Numbered from the stretch's first letter, positions 53,225 to 62,812 are shown. The stretch: DNA of 64,000 nucleotides from SXOA01 sp046153945 (GCA_046153945.1 JBJXFF010000210.1:1-64000), one strand, 5' to 3'. Program-made: numbers and translations. Notes: generated from the letters alone by a model not told the origin.

Positions 53225-54664
53225 ATGCCTCGCACTTTAGTTGCATCTCACAATCCCATGACTCTCCCCTCGCGCCATATCCATCAGCACTTTTCCTTCG
53301 GCAGTTCGCTGCTTCGATTTGCGGATGCGGCGAGCGTGGCGGGGGGGCTGCTGCTGGCGCTCCAGTTCTTGGGAGTGGAGGCGGGTGGGTATGCCCTGCC
53401 CGGGGCAGTGGCGGTGATTGTGCATTACCTGGTGGCGGAGTTCAGCGGGATGTACCGCTCGTGGCGTGGAGCCTCTCCCGAGCGGGAGATTTTTGGCTCG
53501 CTGCTGGGTTGGAGCGGCTCGTTTGCGATTCTCGCCGCGATTGGCTTTGCCACGGGCCGGCTGGCGGAATTTCCCCGCTCGCTGCTCGCCCTGTGGCTGG
53601 TTTTCACGCCGCTGCTTACGGTCGCGTCGCACACTCTGCTGCGCCAAGTCTGCCGAGCCCTCTGGAGCCGCGGCATCAACACCCGCCCCTTTGCGATCGT
53701 CGGTGTGAACGAGCTCGGTTTTCAACTTGCCCGCAACATCGAAGAGTCGCCGGAACTCGGCCTCAAGCTGGCCGGCTTCTACGACGACCGCCCCGAAGAC
53801 CGCAACCCAAGCCTGCCGGCGGGACTGAAAACACGCATCGGCGGCATTGAGGACCTCGTCGCCGACTGCAAAGCCGGCTTCGTCAGCCGCATCTACATCA
53901 CGTTTCCGATGCGTGCGGAAGACCGGATTCGGGGCGTGCTCGCCAAACTGGCGGACAGCACCGCCTCGGTCTATATCGTGCCCGACTTCTTCGTCTTTCA
54001 ACTGCTCCATTCCCGCTGGACCGACATCGGGGGCCTCCCCGCCGTCAGCGTCTTTGAGAACCCGCTCTACGGCGTGGATGGCCTGGTCAAACGGGTCTTC
54101 GACCTTGTGGTCGGCGGCCTCATCCTCGCGGCCGTTTCCCTTCCCATGCTGCTCATCGCCCTGGCCATCAAGCTCACCAGCCGCGGCCCGGTCTTTTTCC
54201 GTCAGCTTCGCTACGGCCTGGACGGCAAGGAAATTCTGGTCTGGAAATTCCGTTCGATGCGGGTGCTGGAAAACGGCGCGAAGGTGACTCAGGCCACGCA
54301 AGGCGATCCGCGAATCACCCGCCTGGGCGCTATCCTTCGCAAAACCTCGCTCGACGAACTGCCGCAGCTGTTCAACGTGCTGGAAGGGACGATGTCGCTC
54401 GTCGGCCCTCGGCCGCACGCCACCGCCCACAACGAGCAGTACCGGGCCCTGATCGACGGTTACATGCTCCGCCACAAAATCAAGCCCGGCATCACCGGCC
54501 TGGCCCAGGTCCGGGGCTTTCGCGGAGAAACCGACACGCTGGACAAGATGCAAAAGCGGGTCGAGTGCGACCACGAATATATCCGCGAATGGTCGATCTG
54601 GATGGACGTGAAGATTTTGTTCCGCACGATCTTTGTCGTGCTCAAGCGGGAAAACGCGTATTAG
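53225..54664 (+). CDS. Undecaprenyl-phosphate sugar phosphotransferase (WcaJ/exopolysaccharide initiating enzyme)
   Basis: A 479-residue polyprenol-phosphate hexose-1-phosphate transferase that starts extracellular polysaccharide repeat units on the lipid carrier in the inner membrane. Four or so N-terminal helices (RFADAASVAGGLLLALQFLG to LWLVFTPLLTVASHTLL) precede a CoA-binding-like Rossmann segment (FAIVGVNELGFQLARNIEES) and the C-terminal PF02397 domain: FDLVVGGLILAAVSLPMLL re-entrant helix, SRGPVFFRQLRYGLDGKEI, KFRSMR, LRKTSLDELPQLFNVLEG, MSLVGPRPHA and KPGITGLAQVRGFRGETD. A second start at 53258 is possible. No other capsule genes are adjacent, so its polymer is unknown. Confidence 0.95.
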   Translation: MPRTLVASHNPMTLPSRHIHQHFSFGSSLLRFADAASVAGGLLLALQFLGVEAGGYALPGAVAVIVHYLVAEFSGMYRSWRGASPEREIFGSLLGWSGSFAILAAIGFATGRLAEFPRSLLALWLVFTPLLTVASHTLLRQVCRALWSRGINTRPFAIVGVNELGFQLARNIEESPELGLKLAGFYDDRPEDRNPSLPAGLKTRIGGIEDLVADCKAGFVSRIYITFPMRAEDRIRGVLAKLADSTASVYIVPDFFVFQLLHSRWTDIGGLPAVSVFENPLYGVDGLVKRVFDLVVGGLILAAVSLPMLLIALAIKLTSRGPVFFRQLRYGLDGKEILVWKFRSMRVLENGAKVTQATQGDPRITRLGAILRKTSLDELPQLFNVLEGTMSLVGPRPHATAHNEQYRALIDGYMLRHKIKPGITGLAQVRGFRGETDTLDKMQKRVECDHEYIREWSIWMDVKILFRTIFVVLKRENAY

Positions 54665-54880
54665 AAGCCGGCTCGAATCGTTTGCGTTGCTGTGAATCGC
54701 AAGGTGCCTCCCACCTGATGCCACCAGGGTTCATCCCTAGTGGCACGAGGTGCGCGGGGGCAGGATTCCCAAAGTGCGACATCTAGTGCAAAATCACTTT
54801 CACCACCGAGACATACTCGGTGGGTGCCCGAGTCCCAATTCACATCGAAACTCAACTCTCTGACCTTTACCCACTGCTCC

Positions 54881-56659
54881 ATGCCTCTCATCGTGCAAAA
54901 ATTCGGCGGCACCTCGGTCGCCAATCCGGAAAAAATCCTCAAGGCGGCTCGGCGGGCCATTCGTGCGCAGCAGGAGGGGAATCAGGTCGTAATGGTGGTC
55001 TCCGCGATGGGGCACAGCACCGACGAGCTGATCGACCTCGCCCGGCAGATTACCGACAAGCCGCCGGCCCGCGAGATGGATATGCTGCTCTCGACGGGCG
55101 AGCAGGTGAGCGTGGCGTTGGTCGCGATGGCCATTCATTCGCTGGGCCACAAGGCGGTCAGCATGACCGGGGCCCAGATCGGCATCAAGACCGACACCAC
55201 GCACGGCAAGGCTCGCATCAAGAGCATTGAGACCGCCCGGATGAAGAAGGTTCTCGATGCGGGCAACATCATCATTGCCGCCGGCTTTCAGGGGATTGAT
55301 GAGGACTTCAACATCACTACGCTCGGCCGCGGCGGCAGCGATACTACCGCGGTGGCCCTGGCAGCGGTGCTGCGGGCGGATGCTTGCGAGATTTATACCG
55401 ACGTGGACGGCGTTTATACCACCGATCCCCGTGTGGTTCCCGAGGCCCGCCGCGTCAGCCGCATCAGCTATGACGAGATGCTGGAGCTTGCCAGCCTTGG
55501 AGCGGGCGTGATGCACAGCCGCAGCATCGAGTTCGGCAAAAAGTTCGACGTGCCGATTCACGTCCGGAGCAGCTTCACCGACCAGCCCGGCACGATGATC
55601 GTCGCGGAGCCGGAGCGGCCGGATCAGCCGGTCAGCGGGGCGGCCATCACTAAGGACGAAGCCCGCATCAGCGTACAAGGCGTTCCCGATGTCCCGGGGA
55701 CCAGCTTGGAAATCTTCAGCCGCATCGCCGCCAAGAACATCTCGGTGGACATGATCGTGCAAAACGTCGGTGAGTCAGGAAAAGCAGACATCTCCTTCAC
55801 CGTCCCGCAACTCGATTTCGATACCGCCCTGGAAGCCGTGCAGGAAGCGGCGAAGCTGGTGGGAGCGACAGACGTCACGTCGGACAGTAACGTGGCGAAG
55901 GTCTCGGTGGTCGGCCTCGGCATGGCTCGGCAGACGGGTGTCGCTCAGAAGATGTTCAAGGCGCTCGCCGATGCGGGCATCAACATCCAGATGATTACGA
56001 CGAGCGAGATCAAAATCAGCGTGCTGGTCAATCGGGACGAATCCCAGCGGGCCCTGCGGATTGTTCACCAGGCCTTCGAACTCGAGAAAGAGCCGACCAC
56101 TCCCGTTAAACCACTGGCCCATCGCACTACTTCCACCGATGCGGCCGACGTTGCCGAACGACTGCAGCGGATTTCGATGGAAGGGCTGACGATTGATGAT
56201 ATTTCGCTCGACCCGACGCAGGCTCGGGTCAGCATTAGCGGCGTCCCCAATACGCCGGGGATCGCCGCCAAGGTGTTCGAGGAAATCGCCGCCGCAGGAA
56301 TCTTTGTAGACATGATTGTCCAAAGCCATCCCAGCACCGGCGGCAGCGCGGTTCTCAGTTTCACCGTGCCGCAAAAACAGCTCGCGCAAAGCGTGACAGC
56401 AGCTGAGAAAATCGCCAAGTCACTGCACTGCAAAGGCGTGACCAGCAGCCCGATCATCGCCAAACTCTCCGTGAGCGGCGTCGGGCTGCGGACCCATACC
56501 GGCGTCGCCATCCGTATGTTCAAGTCCCTCGCCGAAGCCGGCATCAACCTCGACCTCATCAACACCAGCGAAGTGCGGGTGAACGTCGTCGTCGACGGCC
56601 TGCAAGGGGAAAAGGGGATGAAGCAACTCCAGGCGGCCTTTGCGGATGTGATGAGATAA
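54881..56659 (+). CDS. lysC: Aspartate kinase with four ACT domains
   Basis: A 592-residue cytoplasmic aspartokinase, first step of lysine, threonine, methionine and diaminopimelate synthesis. The kinase domain opens MPLIVQKFGGTSVANPEKI and contains LSTGEQVSVALVAMAI, TLGRGGSDTTAVALAAVL and IYTDVDGVYTTDPR. The regulatory part has ACT-like units in two tandem pairs: ARISVQGVPDVPGTSLEIF with VAKVSVVGLGMARQTGVA, then ARVSISGVPNTPGIAAKVF with IAKLSVSGVGLRTHTGVA. The two pairs are visibly duplicated. Ordinary aspartokinases have one pair; the four-ACT form is known from cyanobacteria such as Synechocystis. The start at 54881 gives the family N-terminus although the ribosome binding site is weak. 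It probably responds to lysine and threonine. Confidence 0.96.
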   Translation: MPLIVQKFGGTSVANPEKILKAARRAIRAQQEGNQVVMVVSAMGHSTDELIDLARQITDKPPAREMDMLLSTGEQVSVALVAMAIHSLGHKAVSMTGAQIGIKTDTTHGKARIKSIETARMKKVLDAGNIIIAAGFQGIDEDFNITTLGRGGSDTTAVALAAVLRADACEIYTDVDGVYTTDPRVVPEARRVSRISYDEMLELASLGAGVMHSRSIEFGKKFDVPIHVRSSFTDQPGTMIVAEPERPDQPVSGAAITKDEARISVQGVPDVPGTSLEIFSRIAAKNISVDMIVQNVGESGKADISFTVPQLDFDTALEAVQEAAKLVGATDVTSDSNVAKVSVVGLGMARQTGVAQKMFKALADAGINIQMITTSEIKISVLVNRDESQRALRIVHQAFELEKEPTTPVKPLAHRTTSTDAADVAERLQRISMEGLTIDDISLDPTQARVSISGVPNTPGIAAKVFEEIAAAGIFVDMIVQSHPSTGGSAVLSFTVPQKQLAQSVTAAEKIAKSLHCKGVTSSPIIAKLSVSGVGLRTHTGVAIRMFKSLAEAGINLDLINTSEVRVNVVVDGLQGEKGMKQLQAAFADVMR

Positions 56660-56663
56660 GTCA

Positions 56664-56721
56664 TAGTAGTCCGCTCACTCCGTGAGCGGACATGCCTGCC
56701 CACGGAGTGTGCAGGCTACTA
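56664..56721. repeat. Intergenic palindrome TAGTAG...CTACTA
   Basis: Outer TAGTAG/CTACTA ends, inner perfect hairpin GTCCGCTCACTCCGTGAGCG. It fills the gap between the aspartokinase stop and the methyltransferase start and ends 4 bases before that ATG. Confidence 0.8.
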
Positions 56722-56725
56722 ATTT

Positions 56726-57505
56726 ATGCCCACCACCGTCGCTAATCTCTACGATTATCCCCGCTACTACGATCTCGTCTTCGGTTCCGACTGGAAGGCA
56801 GAGTTCGATTTTCTTCGCGCGGCCTTCCAGGAGTTCGTCACGGGGAAGACCAAGCGTCTCTTCGAGCCCGCCTGCGGCACTGGGCGACTGGTGTACCGGC
56901 TGGCGAAGGCGGGGTACAGCGTTTCGGGGCTGGACCTTAATCCACGAGCGGTTGATTACTGCAACCGCCGGCTGGCCAAGCACGACCTGCCGGAGACGGC
57001 GTTCATCGGCGACATGGCAAAGTTCACGCTTCCCAAACCGGTGGACGGCGCGTTCAACACCATCAACAGCTTTAGACACCTGCCGACGGAAGCCTCGGCC
57101 CGAGCGCACTTGCAATGCATGGCGAGGGCGATTCGGAAGGGAGGCATCTACGTTCTCGGCCTCCATCTCACACCGACGGAAGGTGAACCTCTTACGGAAG
57201 AATCCTGGTCCGCCCGCCGCGGACATCTCTGCATCAACACTCACCTGCAGACCTTTGAAGTGGACCGTCGCGGCCGTATGGAACGCTGCCGCATGACGAT
57301 GGACGTCTACTCGCCCACCGATCAATTCCAGATCGTGGACGAGCTCCGCTTCCGTACTTACACACTGCCGCAACTCCGCCGGCTATTGGCGGAAGTCCCC
57401 GAATTCGACCTGGTGGACGTTTTTGACTTCCGCTACTCGCTCGATGAATCTGCGATCCTTGATTCGGCTACGCAGGATGTGGTGCTGATTCTGAGACGGC
57501 GATGA
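56726..57505 (+). CDS. Class I SAM-dependent methyltransferase
   Basis: A 259-residue methyltransferase. The Rossmann core is clear: LFEPACGTGRLVYRLAKAG (motif I, SAM-binding), VSGLDLNPRAVDY (motif II acidic residue), FIGDMAKFTLPKPVDGAFN (motif IV region) and AIRKGGIYVLGLHLTP (post IV). N-terminal YPRYYDLVFGSDWKAE is typical of family 11/25 methyltransferases. The substrate is not inferable; small molecules such as polyketide or lipid-linked intermediates are common for this group. The start abuts a palindromic repeat, leaving no strong ribosome binding site. Confidence 0.9.
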   Translation: MPTTVANLYDYPRYYDLVFGSDWKAEFDFLRAAFQEFVTGKTKRLFEPACGTGRLVYRLAKAGYSVSGLDLNPRAVDYCNRRLAKHDLPETAFIGDMAKFTLPKPVDGAFNTINSFRHLPTEASARAHLQCMARAIRKGGIYVLGLHLTPTEGEPLTEESWSARRGHLCINTHLQTFEVDRRGRMERCRMTMDVYSPTDQFQIVDELRFRTYTLPQLRRLLAEVPEFDLVDVFDFRYSLDESAILDSATQDVVLILRRR

Positions 57506-57612
57506 GGAAATCAGAAACATCAAATCTCAAACAAATTCAAATGGAGAATTGGGAAACTCTGTTTCGTGCTTTGAATTTCCTGACTCTTTATTGCTTGAGA
57601 TTTGAGATTTCC
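57506..57612. repeat. Imperfect intergenic inverted repeat
   Basis: AT-rich arms around CATCAAATCTCAAACAAATTC (left) and TTGCTTGAGATTTGAGATTT (right) fold into an imperfect hairpin. This is the only feature between the methyltransferase stop and the convergent Nudix-like gene. Confidence 0.6.
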
Positions 57613-57631
57613 CATTTCCGCCGGCAGGCTA

Positions 57632-58249
57632 CTAGAGAAACAACGCCTTCAAACAAATCTGCGACCAGGTCTCGAACTGAGCCAAGTCGAGATTGAGCTT
57701 CTCCACAGGTTGAAAGCCGGCTTCGATGATGTCGGGCTCGAGCGCTTTGACGAGCGGTTTTTCGACGTCGAAGATGTGAACGATGCCGAGGTGAACCTTG
57801 CCGACCGCGGTCTGGTCGTCGTTAATGAGACCCACGAGGCCGGCGCGATATGGAGTGTCAATTTGAACTTCTTCCGCCAGTTCCCGCCGCATTCCTTCTT
57901 CATACGGGCTCTTGCAAGTCCGGTCTTCCGACGAAATATGCCCGCCGATCCCAATGCTCCGCTTGGCATGCAGACGGCTTTCCCCCTGCCCTTTGCCGCG
58001 GGTGTATTGGAATACGCAGACCCGGCCGGCGGAGTCGCGGTAGCGGAACAGCACGTACGGTATAAGCTGCTTGTAGCTGGGGTCAATCTCCATCCTTCCG
58101 CGCGGCAAATAGCTGGCGTGCTCCGGCTTGAGCAGCTCCGTGAGATACCGTTTGGTATCGCTGGAGAAGCCTTGAAAGTGTCCCAGCTTGTGGAAGAGGC
58201 TGGTAGGAACGACGAGCACATGCTCCACGGCCACCGAGGAAGCAGTCAT
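57632..58249 (-). CDS. Nudix-superfamily hydrolase-like protein
   Basis: A 205-residue cytoplasmic protein. A central beta-strand pair (PYVLFRYRDSAGRVCVFQY) is followed by SIGIGGHISSEDR and a helix EEGMRRELAEEVQI, which fits the Nudix box REUXEE with its catalytic glutamates. The leading glycine and first glutamate are separated by an extra stretch relative to the canonical 23-residue box. Then come FETW-type closing elements. The family often hydrolyses nucleoside diphosphate derivatives, but the substrate here is unknown. It converges with the methyltransferase gene; the N-terminus is supported by AVEHVLVVPTSLF, a pattern seen in planctomycete homologs. Confidence 0.8.
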   Translation of the reverse strand: MTASSVAVEHVLVVPTSLFHKLGHFQGFSSDTKRYLTELLKPEHASYLPRGRMEIDPSYKQLIPYVLFRYRDSAGRVCVFQYTRGKGQGESRLHAKRSIGIGGHISSEDRTCKSPYEEGMRRELAEEVQIDTPYRAGLVGLINDDQTAVGKVHLGIVHIFDVEKPLVKALEPDIIEAGFQPVEKLNLDLAQFETWSQICLKALFL

Positions 58250-58379
58250 GGCAAATCCTGACGAAAGAGAATGGGGACAACGAGCGGTCCCTCGCTACTG
58301 ACTCCAATATACCGGTTGCCGGTAGCAGTCGGGAGGGGTTTGTACGGCGCGAAAACCCTTCCCGACCCCTTCGTGTAAA

Positions 58380-60899
58380 ATGGTGGCTATGAACAAACGC
58401 CAGCGACTTCATTCCCACCGGCGAGCGCCAGAAGCTTTTCGTTCGCTTGGCCGAACCCTGCTAAGCCGCGCGGGGTTAATGATGATCGCCCTGTTCATCG
58501 CCGTGGCTCTAGCCACTGGTATTGCTGCTGACTACTGGTACGGATTGCCGGAGGATGCGACGGCGACGTACGTTGGCCGGCAGTCGTGCATTGAATGCCA
58601 TCAGCAGGAAGCCAAGGCCTGGAGTGGCTCGCATCACGACCTGGCGATGGACCTGGCGACGAGCGAGACGGTGCTGGCCAGCTTTAACAACGAGGAATTA
58701 CAGCATCATGGCGTCAGCAGCCGTATGTTTCAAAAGGACGGCAAGTACTTCGTCCATACCGACGGCCCGGACGGCAAGCTGGCCGATTTTGAAGTGAAGT
58801 ACGTCTTCGGCGTCACGCCGCTCCAGCAGTACATGGTGGAGTTCGACCGCCCCGCGGACATGCCGGAAGAAGAAATCAGCCGCGTGCAAGTGCTGCGCGA
58901 GACCTGGGACACGAAGAAGAAAAAGTGGTTCTATCAGAATCCCCCCGACGTGGAGGAACGGCTGGAGTCGGATGACGAGTTGCACTGGACCGGAGTGACG
59001 CAGCGGTGGAACACTTCGTGTGCGGATTGCCACAGCACGAACCTGAAGCGGAATTTTGATCTCGACTCTCGCACCTACCACACGACATTCTCGGAGATGG
59101 ACGTCAGTTGCGAAGCTTGCCACGGTCCCGGCAGCCTGCATGTGCAACTCGCGAAGAGCCGGTCGCTGTTTTGGGACCGGAATCGCGGGTATGCCCTGGC
59201 GAAGCTGAAGGGGGAGAGCAATCTGGCCCAGGTGGAAGCCTGTGCTCCTTGCCACTCCGTCCGCAGCCCCATTCACGGTGACTATGCGGCGGGAGAGCGA
59301 CTGCATGATTTTTACGCCACGGAGTTGCTGCGGAATCAGATATACCATCCGGACGGACAAATACTGGGAGAGGATTACGAATACGGCTCCTTCACCCAGA
59401 GCAAGATGTTCCACAAGAACGTTCGCTGCAGCGACTGCCACAATCCGCACTCGTTGCAACTGAAGCACGAAGGAAACCAGCTCTGCACGAGCTGCCATAC
59501 CGCTCATCCCGCCGGCAAGTTCGACAGCCCGAATCATCACAATCACAAGGTGGGCTCGAAGGGAGCATCGTGCGTGGAATGCCACATGCCGGCGACGACG
59601 TACATGGATGTGGACCCGCGGCGAGACCATAGCCTGCGGATTCCCCGGCCTGACCTCAGCATCAAACTGGGGACTCCGAATGCCTGCGTCGCCTGCCACA
59701 TCGCCGACAGCAAGTTGCCGGTGGACAAACGACCGAAATCCCCCTCCCCCAACAGGCCCGCCGAATACGCCGACTGGCTCCGGGAAGGATCCCAAGGCAA
59801 TACTGCCGTGAAAGCCGAACTCGACCGGCTCAATCGCTGGGCGGATGCCGCGGCCGAGAAGTGGTACGGAGAGAAACGGAAGAAAGAGCCGCACTTTGCC
59901 GAGACGCTGCTGGCGGCCCGCGAGATGCGTCCGGAAGCGAAATCCAAGCTCATCGATTTGCTCGGCAATAAGACTCAGCCGGCCATTGCGCGGGCGACCG
60001 CGGCGATGGAACTAGGGATGTTCGTTGATCCCGATCCGAACTTTACTGCCGACGCCATTGCCGCCCTGCGGGAAGCGCTGCAGGACAAAAACGCCTCAGT
60101 CCGGGCCGCGGCGATTGACAGTCTGCAAATCGGGCCGCCGGAAGATTTGCAAAAGCTGTTTCTGCCGCTGTTGTCGGACCCGTCGCGCATGGTGCGGTTC
60201 CGGGCGGTTCAGGGGCTGTCCGGTTTTGGGCGGAATGATTTTCTCGGGGCGGATTACCGGAAATTCTCGGAGGTCGGCCAGGAGTTTCTGGCTGCGGCCA
60301 AGCTCAACAGTGACCGGGCTGGGCAGCATTTGATGTTGGGAGGGTTTGCCGAACGTCAAGGTTCACCGAGGACGGCTCAACAGGAATACCAACTGGCCCT
60401 GCTCCTGGAACCAACGATTTTTGGGCCGCGCAGCAACTTGGCAGCGGCAATGGAACAAGAAGCAGAAGAAATGAACCGCGAACTCAGTACGAAACCGGCT
60501 GGCGAGCCATCAGAATTTATGGACAGAGTGGAGAAATTCACTCGCGAGAACATTCAGCAGAGTCTGCAAATCGCCGCCCGTTTGCGCCAGCAGGAGCTCG
60601 ACCTGCTGGAGCGGGATGTCCGCCGCCTTCCCGAAAATGCCGAGCTCCAGCGCCGTGTCGGCCTCCTCCGGCATTTGCACGGCTGGCGAAAGGGAGCGGA
60701 GTCGGCTCTGTTGCAAGCTGTTCTATTGGAACCCCGGAATCCCGCGATGCTCGAGTATCTGGCAATTTATTACAGTGATACTGGACGGCCGAAGGAGGCT
60801 CTGCCGCTGGTGGAGCGAATCCTGCGATTGAAGCCAAAACATCCTCGCTATGAGGAGCTGCGGAAGGAAATACTGACGAAGGACGGCGACCAACCGTAG
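58380..60899 (+). CDS. Membrane-anchored octaheme cytochrome c with HEAT and TPR repeats
   Basis: An 839-residue protein with an N-terminal membrane helix (residues 31-50) and a periplasmic multiheme domain. Eight CxxCH heme motifs occur, at residues 70, 214, 244, 288, 350, 369, 398 and 436 (positions of the first Cys), in an arrangement similar to cytochrome c554/octaheme reductase-like proteins. A HEAT-like segment follows (about 535-650, ALREALQDKNASVRAAAIDS), then helix pairs consistent with TPR repeats to the C-terminus (EYQLALLLEPTIFGPRSNLA, ALLQAVLLEPRNPAMLEYLA). It is probably an electron-transfer protein or oxidoreductase of nitrogen or sulfur oxyanions; the substrate is uncertain. 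Planctomycetes carry many such multiheme-TPR fusions. Confidence 0.9.
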   Translation: MVAMNKRQRLHSHRRAPEAFRSLGRTLLSRAGLMMIALFIAVALATGIAADYWYGLPEDATATYVGRQSCIECHQQEAKAWSGSHHDLAMDLATSETVLASFNNEELQHHGVSSRMFQKDGKYFVHTDGPDGKLADFEVKYVFGVTPLQQYMVEFDRPADMPEEEISRVQVLRETWDTKKKKWFYQNPPDVEERLESDDELHWTGVTQRWNTSCADCHSTNLKRNFDLDSRTYHTTFSEMDVSCEACHGPGSLHVQLAKSRSLFWDRNRGYALAKLKGESNLAQVEACAPCHSVRSPIHGDYAAGERLHDFYATELLRNQIYHPDGQILGEDYEYGSFTQSKMFHKNVRCSDCHNPHSLQLKHEGNQLCTSCHTAHPAGKFDSPNHHNHKVGSKGASCVECHMPATTYMDVDPRRDHSLRIPRPDLSIKLGTPNACVACHIADSKLPVDKRPKSPSPNRPAEYADWLREGSQGNTAVKAELDRLNRWADAAAEKWYGEKRKKEPHFAETLLAAREMRPEAKSKLIDLLGNKTQPAIARATAAMELGMFVDPDPNFTADAIAALREALQDKNASVRAAAIDSLQIGPPEDLQKLFLPLLSDPSRMVRFRAVQGLSGFGRNDFLGADYRKFSEVGQEFLAAAKLNSDRAGQHLMLGGFAERQGSPRTAQQEYQLALLLEPTIFGPRSNLAAAMEQEAEEMNRELSTKPAGEPSEFMDRVEKFTRENIQQSLQIAARLRQQELDLLERDVRRLPENAELQRRVGLLRHLHGWRKGAESALLQAVLLEPRNPAMLEYLAIYYSDTGRPKEALPLVERILRLKPKHPRYEELRKEILTKDGDQP

Positions 60900-60921
60900 C
60901 CTATCGTTGGTGCTTCCACTA

Positions 60922-60962
60922 GAGCCGAAGATTTTTCGGGAATAATTATTCCCGCTCGGCTC
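60922..60962. repeat. Perfect 18-base palindrome with outer stem
   Basis: CGGGAATAATTATTCCCG (60937-60954) is a perfect dyad, flanked by GAGCCGA (60922-60928) and TCGGCTC (60956-60962), which pair as an outer stem. There is no T-run. It lies between the octaheme gene and the squalene-cyclase-fold gene. Confidence 0.8.
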
Positions 60963-61100
60963 GATTAGGAGTGCGGGCAGTTTTTTCGCAGGATCGCCTC
61001 GTCAGGCAAGTTTCTTGCGTTGCAAAGGTGAAGTAGCGCAGGCGAGCTAGCAAGGGCCGTTCCGCGCCTCCATCTCCACGCCCGCTTCAGGAGCCATTCC

Positions 61101-62639
61101 ATGTCCCCTCGTGATCAGGTCGTGCGCGCTCATCGCCAGGATTCCATTGCTGAAGAGAACGCCGGCGAGTTCCAGGCTCGCTTTCTCCTCTTCAACGCCA
61201 TGCCCGCCTGGTTCGTCAGCAGCATTGTGCATTTTCTGGGGATTATCATTCTGGCCTTGATTACCATCGCCCCGCGGCAGGTTGATGAGCAGATTCAAGC
61301 CTATTCGCCGCCGATGGAAGTCGTCGAGGAGCTGACCAATCCTGAACTGAGGCCGATTTCGCTTGAGCCAACTCCCAGTACAAATGACAAGACTCCAAAC
61401 GTAACGCAGCAAATCATTTCCGATTCGGCTGAAGAGTCCGAAACGGTCTCTGTCATTCCCGAAGTTGATCCTGCCCCCAGCCGCGTCGAAATGGACGAGT
61501 TCAGCAACGAAGTCGCTCCGCGAACGGACCTCACAACAACTCTGGAAGGCATCTCCGGCACCGGCTACTCCAATCGCGGAGCGAAAGCTCGGGCTCAAAT
61601 CGGAGCCATCAAAGGAGCCACCGAAAAGAGCGAAGCTGCTGTGGCTCGGGCCCTCAAATGGCTCGCCGCTCATCAAAATTCCGACGGGAGTTGGAACTTT
61701 GACCATCGGGTCGGTCCTTGCAACGGCCGCTGCGGCAATGCCGGCAACCTCACCGACTGCCGCACCGGGGCGACGGCGATGGCTCTGCTGCCGTTTCTCG
61801 GCGCGGGGCAGACGCATCGCGAAGGGCAATACAAAGAGGTCGTCCGCCGCGGGCTCTACTTTCTCACCAGCCAGATGAAGCTGGAAAACCACGGCGGCTT
61901 GCAAACGGGCAACCTGGCCCAAGGGGGCGGGCAACTCTATTCCCACGGCCTGGCCGCCATCACCCTTTGCGAAGCCTATGGCATGACGCAAGATAAATCG
62001 CTGATGGCCCCGGCCCAGCTTGCCCTCAATCACATTATGTTTGCCCAAGACCCCGTCGGCGGCGGCTGGCGGTATGAGCCGCGGCAAGCCGGCGACACCT
62101 CCGCGGTCGGCTGGCAACTCATGGCCCTTAAGTCGGGACACATGGCCTATTTGAAAGTCGATCCCAAAACGGTCCAGGGGGCAGTCCATTTCCTCGACAC
62201 CGTCGGCATCGACAGCGGCTCCTACTACGGCTACACCGACCCGGGCAAAGGACAAGGGACCACCGCCGTCGGCCTCCTCTGCCGCATGTACCTCGGCTGG
62301 AAAAAAGACAACCCGGCCCTGCAGCGCGGCATCGACTACCTCGCCGACACCGGCCCCAGCAAAACCAATCTCTACTACGACTACTACGCCACGCAGGTCC
62401 TCTGCCAGAACGACGGCGAGAAATGGAACAAATGGAACGTGCAGATGCGGGACTGGCTCGTCGCCTCGCAAGACACTGCGGGGCATCAGACCGGTTCGTG
62501 GCACGTCGGCGGCGACATCGGCGCTGACCGCGGCGGACGCCTCTACAGCACGGCCCTCTCCACGATGATCCTCGAAGTCTATTACCGCCACATGCCGCTG
62601 TATGGGAAGCAAGCGGCGGAGGATGACTTTCCGCTGTAG
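61101..62639 (+). CDS. Membrane-anchored prenyltransferase/squalene-oxidase-repeat protein
   Basis: A 512-residue protein. A short cytoplasmic N-terminus and one transmembrane helix (about residues 37-57) are followed by a polar Pro/Glu/Thr-rich linker (about 58-165), then an alpha/alpha toroid of squalene-hopene-cyclase-like repeats. These have QW-type motifs SDGSWNFDHR, PVGGGWRYEPRQAGDTSAVGW, TTAVGLLCRMYLGWKKD and HQTGSWHVGGDIG. No DXDD cyclase acid motif is seen, so it is not a standard hopene cyclase. Similar proteins are frequent in planctomycetes and of unknown function. No strong ribosome binding site is seen. Confidence 0.88.
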   Translation: MSPRDQVVRAHRQDSIAEENAGEFQARFLLFNAMPAWFVSSIVHFLGIIILALITIAPRQVDEQIQAYSPPMEVVEELTNPELRPISLEPTPSTNDKTPNVTQQIISDSAEESETVSVIPEVDPAPSRVEMDEFSNEVAPRTDLTTTLEGISGTGYSNRGAKARAQIGAIKGATEKSEAAVARALKWLAAHQNSDGSWNFDHRVGPCNGRCGNAGNLTDCRTGATAMALLPFLGAGQTHREGQYKEVVRRGLYFLTSQMKLENHGGLQTGNLAQGGGQLYSHGLAAITLCEAYGMTQDKSLMAPAQLALNHIMFAQDPVGGGWRYEPRQAGDTSAVGWQLMALKSGHMAYLKVDPKTVQGAVHFLDTVGIDSGSYYGYTDPGKGQGTTAVGLLCRMYLGWKKDNPALQRGIDYLADTGPSKTNLYYDYYATQVLCQNDGEKWNKWNVQMRDWLVASQDTAGHQTGSWHVGGDIGADRGGRLYSTALSTMILEVYYRHMPLYGKQAAEDDFPL

Positions 62640-62657
62640 CGGGGCGTAGTCGCTCTT

Positions 62658-62805
62658 CTTCTCAACGCAAAGGTGCTGAGGCGCGGAGTCGCAAAGACTG
62701 GAAGTGAGAGAGTAGAGAGGCAAAGAGGGTCCCGACTCAACATCTCTCCGTCTCCCCCTCTCCTACCCTCCGCGACTTCGCGCCTCCGCGCCTTTGCGTT
62801 ACTCT
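62658..62805. repeat. Intergenic inverted repeat of the CAACGCAAAGGNGC family
   Basis: Left arm near 62660-62697 (CAACGCAAAGGTGCTGAGGC...) and right arm near 62770-62805 (ends CGCGCCTTTGCGTTA) are imperfect reverse complements. A third copy of the unit follows the next gene at 63877-63918. Confidence 0.75.
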
Positions 62806-62812
62806 GTAACCC

